From positions 1 to 8,915 of the forward strand of contig CAZXUK010000033.1 in NCBI GenBank assembly GCA_964644045.1: a stretch of 8,915 nucleotides of DNA, written 5' to 3'. The notes under the pieces are model-generated. The model worked only from the letters and a program-made list of their open reading frames with translations. It did not search any database and was not told the origin of the DNA. Both the position numbers and the translations under genes were made by a program. Below are positions 1 through 6,151 of the stretch, one piece after another. How positions within the stretch are numbered: position 1 is the first letter of the stretch; each line of letters starts with the position of its first letter. This stretch comes from JAIOTG01 sp964644045 (GTDB lineage: Bacteria > Patescibacteriota > Patescibacteriia > Patescibacteriales > JAGXOH01).

Positions 1-1
1 T

Positions 2-49
2 GGGTAGGACATTTCTATTTCCCCCGGGTAGGACATTATCATTTCACTG
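2..49. repeat. Two tandem 24-bp repeats, probable insertion-sequence end
   Basis: The 12-mer GGGTAGGACATT occurs at 2-13 and again at 26-37, so the period is 24 bp. The two units (2-25 and 26-49) match at about 18 of 24 positions, including a second shared block ATTTC. Tandem transposase-binding repeats of this form, starting with TG at the very edge of a contig, resemble a terminal inverted repeat of an IS481/IS3-like element. That assignment is from memory of such ends and is inferred. No transposase is present and the element, if real, would extend leftwards out of the window. The repeat lies just past the 3' end of the phosphohexomutase gene. Confidence 0.45.
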
Positions 50-66
50 GCACAGAGCAATCAATC

Positions 67-1434
67 TTAAATCGAGGTAATGACTTTTAAGACCTCATCT
101 CTTTTTTCTTCCATTTTTTCTTTGGTTTTGGCCTCCAGGTTTAGTCTGATTTTTTCCTCCGTGTTAGAACCGCGAACATTAAACCAAAAATCGGGGTATT
201 CCACGGAAATTCCGTCCAACTTGTTTATTTCTCCGTCTGAGTACTTTTCTTCAATTTTAGCAAAAACTTTGTTTTTATCTTTTACTTTTCTGTTTATTTC
301 TCCGGAGTGGTGATATTTTTTATAAGGTTTTATGTATTCAGAGATTTTTTTGTTTGCTTGAGAAAACTCTTCCAATAATTTGCCGATTATAATTATGGGC
401 ACCTCAAAACAACCCATTTCCGTGTTTAAGAAAAAGTGGCCGGAAGATTCGCCGGCAAAATAAGCCCCTTCTTCCAAAACTTTTTCTTTTATTAAAGAGT
501 GGCCCACTCGGGTTATAACGGGAATTCCTCCGTTTTTCTCGATCAAGTCCCGCGTAATCCTGCCGGGGCGAATATCATAACATATTTTTGCGCCCGGTTT
601 TTCTTGCAAAAAAAGTTTTGCCAAAATTCCTCTGATAATGGACTGGTCTATGGCCTCCCCTTTTTCGTCTACAAAAAAGATTCTGTCTCCGTCTCCGTCT
701 ATGGCAACTCCCAGATCCCCGCTCTCTTTTTTTATTTTTTCTTTTAAGGGCGCCAGATTTTCTTCTTTGATAGGGTCCGCTTCATGGGAAGGAAAGGTGC
801 CGTCTATTTCAAAATTCATTTTAATTAGTTGGGCCGGTATATTTCTAAAGACTTTTTCTATGTATTGCGCTCCCATGCCGTTAGCCGGGTCTACCACTAT
901 TTTTAAGGGCTTTATTTTTTCCGGGTGAAAAAAAGTAAGATCGTGTTTGCTTTGTTCTTCCAAAATATTGAAATAAGATTTTATCTCCCCCTCTTTTTCA
1001 GAGGTTTTTAAATTGTTTGTTTCTATTTTCTCTTTTATTTTATTTATTCCTTTTTCTCCGCTTACCGGCTTGGCTTTAGCCCTGGTTAATTTAAAACCGT
1101 TCCAGTCTTTGGGGTTGTGAGAGGCCGAAACCATAACTCCGCCATCTGTTTGCAAATAAGAAACTCCGAAATAAAAACTGGGAGTGGAAAGCATGTTCAT
1201 ATCCCAAACCGAGGCCCCGGCCTCAGAAAGACCCCTGATCAGATTATCTTTTAGGACCGGAGTGGAAAGCCGCATGTCTCCGGCCACGGCTATAGAAAGT
1301 TTTTTCTTTCCCATTTCTTCGCCAATCAAATTAGCAAAAGCCACGCCTATTTTGTAAGCGGTTTTTTCGTTTAAATCTCGAGGATAAACCCCTCTGATAT
1401 CATAGGCTTTGAAAATATTAGGATTTAAAGTCAT
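67..1434 (-). CDS. Phosphomannomutase/phosphoglucomutase (alpha-D-phosphohexomutase family)
   Basis: A cytosolic enzyme that moves phosphate between C6 and C1 of glucose or mannose, via a phosphoserine and a bisphosphorylated intermediate. It feeds glucose-1-P to UDP-glucose synthesis or mannose-1-P to GDP-mannose synthesis. All four family landmarks are present in its 455 residues: the phosphoserine loop SASHNP (Ser105), the metal loop DGDGDR (246-251), the sugar-specificity loop GESSGH (328-333) and the C-terminal phosphate-binding RGSNTEE (421-427). The GE-x-SG-H form of the sugar loop is typical of dual-specificity PMM/PGM (AlgC/ManB type) rather than phosphoglucosamine mutase. The length matches the family and the protein is complete. 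The ATG lies 5 bp after the stop of the bactofilin-like gene, with no Shine-Dalgarno, so the two are probably co-transcribed. The substrate preference (Glc or Man) cannot be read from the sequence. GalU, the next enzyme for glucose-1-P, lies in the divergent operon. Confidence 0.95.
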   Translation of the reverse strand: MTLNPNIFKAYDIRGVYPRDLNEKTAYKIGVAFANLIGEEMGKKKLSIAVAGDMRLSTPVLKDNLIRGLSEAGASVWDMNMLSTPSFYFGVSYLQTDGGVMVSASHNPKDWNGFKLTRAKAKPVSGEKGINKIKEKIETNNLKTSEKEGEIKSYFNILEEQSKHDLTFFHPEKIKPLKIVVDPANGMGAQYIEKVFRNIPAQLIKMNFEIDGTFPSHEADPIKEENLAPLKEKIKKESGDLGVAIDGDGDRIFFVDEKGEAIDQSIIRGILAKLFLQEKPGAKICYDIRPGRITRDLIEKNGGIPVITRVGHSLIKEKVLEEGAYFAGESSGHFFLNTEMGCFEVPIIIIGKLLEEFSQANKKISEYIKPYKKYHHSGEINRKVKDKNKVFAKIEEKYSDGEINKLDGISVEYPDFWFNVRGSNTEEKIRLNLEAKTKEKMEEKRDEVLKVITSI

Positions 1435-1439
1435 ATTTT

Positions 1440-2564
1440 TTATTTAGTTTTTAAGTGTTCGTATAAAACTCCCAAGCCCCAACAAACAGCCAAAAGATTA
1501 AATATCCAACCCACCAGTGGCAAATGAAAAACGAGCCAGGAAAGGGCCGTGCCCAAGATCAGGGCGGACATTAAAGATTCTTTTTTAAAATTCGTTTTTT
1601 TAATAAGGGTTTTTCCCAGATAAAGCGCCACCAATACTCGGCTACTCAAAACAGCGATCAGCCACCCGGAAAGAATCAACAAAGACAAAGGGATGCCGAT
1701 TAAAGTAAAAAGAAGCAAAAAGCTTAAAACCGGAAAAACCAAAAATAGGCCTAAGCCCTTTAAAGGGGTAAAAAAAGAGGATCTTTTAAAGCTATAAAGA
1801 ATCTCCAAGGTTCTGTTTTTGATCAAAGTTATAAAAACAAGACCTATTAGGAGAGCGGAGAAAACCGAAATTAAATAACTCCAAATTATGGAAACCGGGT
1901 CTTTTTTTTCTTTTTGGGGAAATTTGTGTTTTACTTCTCCTCCGATTTGAGCTTGTTCAGAGATTTCCCCCTTTGAATTAGAGCGATAAAAAACTCCGTC
2001 TTTAATCCGGGCGGAGTCGGAAATAAACAGAGCCGGTTTATTAGTGTTTTTATTTAGGTAAAGATCGGCTCGTCCTCCAATTTTTCCGTTTATTTTCAGA
2101 GTTGAGGTCCAAGATTTTAAGTTTCTGTCTATAGAACCGGAAAGCTTGGCTTTGTTTGAAACAAACAAAAGATCTTGGAAAATAGAGGCGGTTTTAGCTA
2201 AAAAGAGATCAGACGAAAAAACATAAGCGTTTTGTTTTATTTCGCCGGAAATAACAACTTTTTTCCCCAACAGTTTTGCGTTTTTAGTTTTTCCCTTAAT
2301 TTCTATTTGGGAAGCCAAGCCAACAATTTCCCCTTCCACCTCTCCTTCGATTTTCAGAGTTTCCCCCAAAAAGAAAACATCCCCTTTTACTTTTCCTTTT
2401 ATGGAAAGGTTTTTGCCCAGAGCATAAATGTTGTCATTTATAACTTGTTTTTCCGCAATTGTTATGTTTTTTTGTGTTTTTAAACAGCCGGCTTGGACGG
2501 AAAAAGGAAAAACCAATAAAATCGTTAATAATAAAAAGAAAAAATTTTTTCTTGTTTTTAGCAT
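1440..2564 (-). CDS. Exported bactofilin-like beta-helix protein with C-terminal membrane domain
   Basis: I chose the ATG at 2564 (374 aa). An in-frame TTG at 2612 would add 16 residues ahead of an evident signal peptide. Residues 1-25 are a signal sequence: Lys/Arg-rich start, Phe/Leu core, and a likely signal peptidase I site after VQA. Residues about 30-215 are short beta-strand repeats with regularly spaced Gly and alternating hydrophobic positions (such as IKGKVKGDVFFLG and IEGEVEGEIVG), the pattern of bactofilin/polymer-forming cytoskeletal (DUF583-like) beta-helices. Hydrophobic segments follow at about 224-248, 270-297, 298-317 and 331-366, giving four or five membrane passes. Bactofilins are classically cytosolic scaffolds; here the helix should sit outside the membrane. 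GAGGAG lies 16 bp upstream of the ATG, unusually far. The gene leads the operon with the phosphohexomutase, which hints at a role in envelope glycans or cell shape, but no function is established. Confidence 0.75.
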   Translation of the reverse strand: MLKTRKNFFFLLLTILLVFPFSVQAGCLKTQKNITIAEKQVINDNIYALGKNLSIKGKVKGDVFFLGETLKIEGEVEGEIVGLASQIEIKGKTKNAKLLGKKVVISGEIKQNAYVFSSDLFLAKTASIFQDLLFVSNKAKLSGSIDRNLKSWTSTLKINGKIGGRADLYLNKNTNKPALFISDSARIKDGVFYRSNSKGEISEQAQIGGEVKHKFPQKEKKDPVSIIWSYLISVFSALLIGLVFITLIKNRTLEILYSFKRSSFFTPLKGLGLFLVFPVLSFLLLFTLIGIPLSLLILSGWLIAVLSSRVLVALYLGKTLIKKTNFKKESLMSALILGTALSWLVFHLPLVGWIFNLLAVCWGLGVLYEHLKTK

Positions 2565-2573
2565 ATTTTTGTG

Positions 2574-2601
2574 ATAATATCTCCTCAAATTAAAAAAACA
2601 A
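2574..2601 (-). promoter_or_regulatory. Possible sigma70-type promoter of the bactofilin-like/phosphohexomutase operon
   Basis: On the minus strand TTGTTT (2601-2596) is followed after 16 bp by TATTAT (2579-2574). The -10 box ends only 9 bp before the ATG at 2564, so a transcript from it would be nearly leaderless. The GAGGAG at about 2586-2581 lies inside the promoter spacer, so it would not be transcribed and could not act as a ribosome binding site. If instead GAGGAG is the true SD, the promoter must lie further upstream. The region is very AT-rich, so chance matches are common. Confidence 0.35.
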
Positions 2602-2706
2602 ACAAAAAGCAATCAATGTTTTTTACAATTTTGTGACTTGTTTATTTAAAGAGTAGCTTTAAAAATTAATACATTTTTTATTTCTATTAATTATATCAGT
2701 ATTATT

Positions 2707-4305
2707 ATGGAGAAGGCAATAAAAGAAATTTTAAAAAAAAGACCCCATACCCGTGAAAAACTAACAGAGCTTAAAAGAAAAATGGCGAAAAAATACAATT
2801 TAAGAATTCTTCGAAATTCGGAAATTCTAAAAATTTATAATGATCTGATCAAACGCGGTAAAATTTTTTTTGACCCGGAAATGGAGGCGGTTTTGCGCAA
2901 AAGAGCGGTTCGGACCATTTCCGGAATTGCTCCGGTGGCGGTTTTAACCAAGCCTTATAAGTGTCCGGGTAAATGCGCTTATTGTCCGGAAGAAGGCAGT
3001 GTTCCCAAAAGTTATCTTTCCAATGAGCCGGCGGTAATGAGAGCTATCCGCAATGATTATCATCCTTATAAACAGGTTCAGCTTCGATTGCGCGCTTTAG
3101 AAAATAACGGTCACCACCCTACTAAAATTGAATTAATCGTAATGGGCGGGACTTGGAGTTTTTTTTCTGACAAATATAAACATTGGTATATCAAGGAATG
3201 TTTCCGGGCGGCTAATGATTATAAGCAAAGAAATAAGTGCGGAGACAGTGATAAGCTCTCCTTGGCTTCTTTAGAAAAGTTAAAAAAAGACTTAGAGCGC
3301 GAGCAAAAGAAAAATGAAAAGAGCGAATATAAAATTATAGGACTGACTTTAGAAACCAGGCCGGATTATATTACAGAAAAAGAGATGGTCCAGATGAGAA
3401 AATTGGGCGCCACCCGAGTAGAGATTGGGGTTCAGGCAATTGAGGAGAAAATTTTAAAAATAAACAAAAGAGGTCACGGGGTTGCAGAAACCATAAAAGC
3501 CACTCAAATTTTGAAGGATTATGGTTTTAAGGTTACCTATCATATTATGCCCGGGTTGCCCGGGTCCAGCTACAAAAAAGACCTGGAAATGTTTCAAAAG
3601 CTTTTTAAAAACCCCAATTTCCGGCCTGATCAAATTAAATTTTATCCCACGGTAGTTACAAAAGGAAGTTTGTTGTATAGTTGGTGGAAGAAGGGGAAAT
3701 ATACGCCCTACACTGACAAAGAGTTGCAAAATTTAATTATAGATTGCAAAAAAGTCATTCCCCGCTATGTTCGGGTAATTCGCTTGATCCGGGACATCCC
3801 CGGAGAGTCAATTGAGGCTGGCAACAAGATTACCAACCTAAGACAAATTATGAAGGACAGAGGCGTAAAATGCGAGTGTATTCGTTGTCGGGAAGCTAAA
3901 GAAAAAAAAGTAGAGAAAAAAAATTTGGAATTAAGCGTTATAACCTATTTCGCCTCTCAGGGAGAAGAAAGGTTTATAAGCCATGAATCTAAAGACAAGA
4001 AAACACTTTATGGCTTTGTGCGTTTAAGACTGCCTAAGGAAAACAATAATTCTTTAATCAAAAATAAAAGTGTCGCTTTTGTGCGCGAACTTCATGTTTA
4101 CGGAGAGCTGGTTTCCGTGGGAGAGAGAAGAAAAAAAGTTCAGCACGCCGGTTTGGGAAAAAAATTAATGAAAGAGGCGGAGGAAACAGCGCGAAAAAAA
4201 GGATATGATTATATGGCCGTGATTTCCGGGGTCGGTGTCAGGGGGTATTATCGAAAACAAGGTTATAGATCGCAAAAAACTTATATGACTAAAAAATTAA
4301 TTTAA
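2707..4305 (+). CDS. elp3: Elp3-like tRNA uridine(34) carboxymethyl-type modification enzyme (radical SAM + GNAT)
   Basis: Elp3 builds the cm5 side chain on wobble U34 of tRNAs from acetyl-CoA, using radical S-adenosylmethionine chemistry. The 532-residue protein has a basic N-terminal tRNA-binding region (1-70) and the Fe-S cysteines C86, C90 and C93 in CPGKCAYCP. The Elp3 signatures NEPAVMRAIR (106-115) and IVMGGTW (144-150) follow, then a metal-site cluster C389-x-C391-x2-C394. The C-terminal acetyltransferase domain (about 410-532) has an acetyl-CoA loop QHAGLG (479-484) and ISGVGVRGYYRKQGY (506-520), whose paired tyrosines Y514/Y515 match those of other Elp3 proteins. The cluster is spaced CX3CX2C, the ordinary radical-SAM form, whereas yeast Elp3 has CX9CX2C. 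No other Elongator subunit is nearby; lone bacterial Elp3 is known, for example in Dehalococcoides. The ATG has no SD. galU starts 41 bp after its stop. Confidence 0.93.
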   Translation: MEKAIKEILKKRPHTREKLTELKRKMAKKYNLRILRNSEILKIYNDLIKRGKIFFDPEMEAVLRKRAVRTISGIAPVAVLTKPYKCPGKCAYCPEEGSVPKSYLSNEPAVMRAIRNDYHPYKQVQLRLRALENNGHHPTKIELIVMGGTWSFFSDKYKHWYIKECFRAANDYKQRNKCGDSDKLSLASLEKLKKDLEREQKKNEKSEYKIIGLTLETRPDYITEKEMVQMRKLGATRVEIGVQAIEEKILKINKRGHGVAETIKATQILKDYGFKVTYHIMPGLPGSSYKKDLEMFQKLFKNPNFRPDQIKFYPTVVTKGSLLYSWWKKGKYTPYTDKELQNLIIDCKKVIPRYVRVIRLIRDIPGESIEAGNKITNLRQIMKDRGVKCECIRCREAKEKKVEKKNLELSVITYFASQGEERFISHESKDKKTLYGFVRLRLPKENNNSLIKNKSVAFVRELHVYGELVSVGERRKKVQHAGLGKKLMKEAEETARKKGYDYMAVISGVGVRGYYRKQGYRSQKTYMTKKLI

Positions 4306-4346
4306 TATACTCGCCAGTTAACAAACAAAATTTAATTTTTAAATTT

Positions 4347-5198
4347 ATGACACAAATCAGAAAAGCTATTATAGCGGTAGCCGGTTCGGGCACTCGCCTT
4401 TTACCGGCAACCAAATCAATGCCCAAAGAAATGCTTCCCATTGTAGACAAACCCATTATTCAGTTGGTAGTGGAAGAATTGGTGGAAGCGGGTATTAAGG
4501 ACATAATTTTGGTAACCAAGTGGGATAAAAAACCCTTAGAAGACCACTTTGATTATAATTGGGCCCTGCAAAAAGAACTGGAAACAGGAGGAAAGGAAAA
4601 AAGAAAACAAGAAATTATCCGGATATCAGAAATGGCTAATTTTATTTATGTTAGGCAAAAAGGCCCTTACGGCAACGGCACTCCGGTTTTGTCCGCCGCC
4701 AGCTTAGTGGAGAATGAACCTTTTTTCTATGTTTGGGGAGATGATCTGGTTAAATCTCAAACTTCTTTTAGTAAGGCAATGGCAGAGAATTATAAAGATT
4801 TAGAAAAACCCGTGATCGGGGTACAGGAAGTGGATAAGAACGAAGTGGATCGTTACGGAATAGTAAAATTAAAAGAAAATTCTATGCAAATAGAAGACAT
4901 TATTGAAAAACCGTCCATAGAAGAAGCTCCCACCCGGTTGGCTGATTTCGGGCGAATGATTTTAACTCCGGAAATTGTAAAAATATTAAGAGAAACCCCT
5001 TTGGGAAAAGGGGGTGAACTCTGGATAGTGGACGCTATTAAAGAATATATTAAAGGCGGAGGAGAGTTTTATGCCAAAAAAGTGGAAGACGGAGAATGGT
5101 TAACCACCGGAGATCCCCTAAATTATCTCAAGGCGATCTTAAAATACGCCCAGGACCGAGACGATATCGGACAAGAATTAAAAGACCTTCTTAAGTAA
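4347..5198 (+). CDS. galU: UTP-glucose-1-phosphate uridylyltransferase (divergent GalU)
   Basis: A cytosolic nucleotidyltransferase making UDP-glucose and pyrophosphate from UTP and glucose-1-P. The 283 residues are near the usual length of about 290. They show the nucleotide-binding loop AGSGTRLLPATK (12-23) with the following MPKEMLP, the aspartates GDD (131-133), DRYGIV (168-173), the sugar-phosphate lysine in IEKP (186-189), and GRMILTPEI (202-210). Some specificity segments differ from classical GalU as I remember it. The usual KEPLGLGHA is KGPYGNGTP (105-113), EIQLTDAI is ELWIVDAI (224-231), and the C-terminal segment reads TTGDPLNYLKA (253-263). The fold and reaction class are secure. 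The exact sugar or nucleotide is less so, and RmlA-like activity on another substrate is the main alternative. It probably belongs to the elp3 operon, although TATACT (4306-4311) just after the elp3 stop could be an internal -10 box. No SD precedes the ATG. The phosphohexomutase supplies its presumed substrate. Confidence 0.88.
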   Translation: MTQIRKAIIAVAGSGTRLLPATKSMPKEMLPIVDKPIIQLVVEELVEAGIKDIILVTKWDKKPLEDHFDYNWALQKELETGGKEKRKQEIIRISEMANFIYVRQKGPYGNGTPVLSAASLVENEPFFYVWGDDLVKSQTSFSKAMAENYKDLEKPVIGVQEVDKNEVDRYGIVKLKENSMQIEDIIEKPSIEEAPTRLADFGRMILTPEIVKILRETPLGKGGELWIVDAIKEYIKGGGEFYAKKVEDGEWLTTGDPLNYLKAILKYAQDRDDIGQELKDLLK

Positions 5199-5240
5199 AA
5201 ATTTAAAACAAAAAATAATCCCGTTTAATTTTTTTCTTTT
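5197..5240 (+). terminator. Weak AT-rich intrinsic terminator candidate after galU
   Basis: An A-rich arm (5197-5209) can pair with 5223-5235 across a 13-nt loop. Pairing is imperfect: four pairs next to the loop, then a bulged A, two pairs, a T·T mismatch and five A-T pairs. The right arm runs straight into a T-rich tract (5229-5240). Only one G-C pair is present, so the stem would be unstable and read-through into thpR is likely. Confidence 0.3.
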
Positions 5241-5275
5241 TAAGGAGAAAAAACAGAGGGAATAATATTTATAAA

Positions 5276-5878
5276 ATGCTTAAACGGATTTTTTTAGCCA
5301 TTAACTTGCCCCGTGAAATTAAAAAAGAAATAAAAAATTATCAAGATCGGATTGGACATGAACTGGATCAAGCCTGCCCCTTGCCGAACCAGAGGGTGTC
5401 TCGGTTAACGGACCCGGAAAACCTCCACTTAACCTTGGCTTTTTTGGGCAATATTAAAGAAGATAGATTAATGGATTTATACGGGGTGGTAGAGAGATCA
5501 GTTTCAAATCAAGAGACCCTAAAAATATATTTAACCCAAACTGTGTATGGTCCGCCCGGAAAAACTCCTCCTCGGATGATCTGGCTTCAAATCGAGCCCA
5601 CAGAGGAATTAAGTCAATTAAAAAAAACCCTGAATGAGAACCTGGAAAGGGCTGAAGGTTTTTATTTTACTCGGGAAAAACGTGATTTTTCTCCTCATAT
5701 AACCTTAGCTCGGTTAAACACTCTGGCCTGGAGCCGGATCGAGCCGGAAGAAAGACCGGTTGTGGAAGAAGAAATAAATTTGTTATTTAAGCCAAAATCC
5801 GTAGATGTTATGGAAAGTGAATTAAGAAAAAAGGGGCCTAAGTATTCTTGTTTAAAAAGCTTTTCTTTTGTTAGTTAA
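5276..5878 (+). CDS. thpR: RNA 2',3'-cyclic phosphodiesterase (2H family, formerly 2'-5' RNA ligase)
   Basis: This small cytosolic enzyme of the 2H phosphoesterase family opens 2',3'-cyclic phosphates at RNA ends to 2'-phosphates. Members were first described as joining tRNA halves through 2'-5' bonds; the in-cell role in bacteria is unclear. The 200 residues carry both catalytic repeats, HLTL (His51, Thr53) and HITL (His141, Thr143), about 90 residues apart as expected. Other family signs are the N-terminal RIFLAINLP and a C-terminal ESELRKKGPKYSCL block (181-194). It is complete and of typical length. It lies 77 bp after galU. AGGAG at 5243-5247 is 28 bp from the ATG and GAGGG (5256-5260) is 15 bp away, so neither is a normal SD. 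TAATAT (5263-5268) could be a -10 box giving a nearly leaderless message. Elp3 in the same run gives a loose tRNA theme. Confidence 0.92.
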   Translation: MLKRIFLAINLPREIKKEIKNYQDRIGHELDQACPLPNQRVSRLTDPENLHLTLAFLGNIKEDRLMDLYGVVERSVSNQETLKIYLTQTVYGPPGKTPPRMIWLQIEPTEELSQLKKTLNENLERAEGFYFTREKRDFSPHITLARLNTLAWSRIEPEERPVVEEEINLLFKPKSVDVMESELRKKGPKYSCLKSFSFVS

Positions 5879-5950
5879 ATGTTTTAATTGATCATAAAGA
5901 AATTAAAAAATTTGGAAATTAAGAAACTGGGCCTTAAGGTTGATTTTAAT

Positions 5951-5979
5951 TTTTCAGCTTCAGTTAAAAATTGTATAAT
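5951..5979 (+). promoter_or_regulatory. Promoter-like pair in the convergent spacer
   Basis: TTTTCA (5951-5956) and a perfect TATAAT (5974-5979) are 17 bp apart on the plus strand. A second perfect TATAAT lies at 6005-6010 without a good -35. No protein-coding frame of any length follows before the convergent transporter gene. If active, it would make a small RNA or an antisense transcript into the 3' end of the EamA gene. AT-rich spacers often contain such hexamers by chance. Confidence 0.3.
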
Positions 5980-6031
5980 ATTCTTTCCTCTCCGTTTTCT
6001 TGTTTATAATAAATAAAGTAATCTTAACACT

Positions 6032-6046
6032 TTGCCGATCAGGCGA
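6032..6046. repeat. Small GC-rich hairpin in an AT-rich spacer
   Basis: TTGCC, loop GATCA, GGCGA forms a 5-bp stem that includes one T-G pair when read on the plus strand. It sits in the only GC-rich patch of the spacer (about 6033-6054). No T-run follows on either strand, so it is not a classic terminator. Its role is unknown. Confidence 0.3.
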
Positions 6047-6061
6047 GGTGCTCCAAGTTTT

Positions 6062-6082
6062 CAATTTCCAATTTCCAGTTTC
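6062..6082. repeat. Three tandem 7-bp repeats (CAATTTC)
   Basis: Units are CAATTTC (6062-6068), CAATTTC (6069-6075) and CAGTTTC (6076-6082). A degenerate CAAGTTTT immediately precedes them. Adjacent sequence contains GGATAA twice (6085-6090 and 6103-6108). The tract is non-coding and lies 70 bp beyond the 3' end of the EamA gene. Repeats of this type are often dispersed, but no second tract is visible here. Confidence 0.6.
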
Positions 6083-6151
6083 AAGGATAATTTTTTGATA
6101 TTGGATAAACAACCCCTTAAAGATGAACTTCAATGAATTGTAAACACATCA

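Noticed and set aside
80..928. Plus-strand open frames opposite the phosphohexomutase gene
   Set aside because: They are antisense to a gene with all family motifs, have low-complexity Ser/Phe-rich translations, and lack start signals.
2484..2495. Possible lipobox (QAGC) in the bactofilin-like protein
   Set aside because: The -3 residue is Gln rather than Leu/Val/Ile, and VQA fits signal peptidase I better. A lipoprotein is not excluded but is unsupported.
2565..2612. 16-residue N-terminal extension of the bactofilin-like protein from a TTG codon
   Set aside because: It would place a Cys/Phe/Arg/Tyr-rich stretch before a normal signal peptide; the ATG at 2564 gives a standard signal sequence.
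3454..3729. Minus-strand open frame inside elp3
   Set aside because: It lies wholly within the conserved radical-SAM region and resembles no protein family.
5879..6151. tRNA gene in the convergent spacer
   Set aside because: No T-loop GTTCGA-type sequence or 7-bp acceptor stem is visible on either strand.
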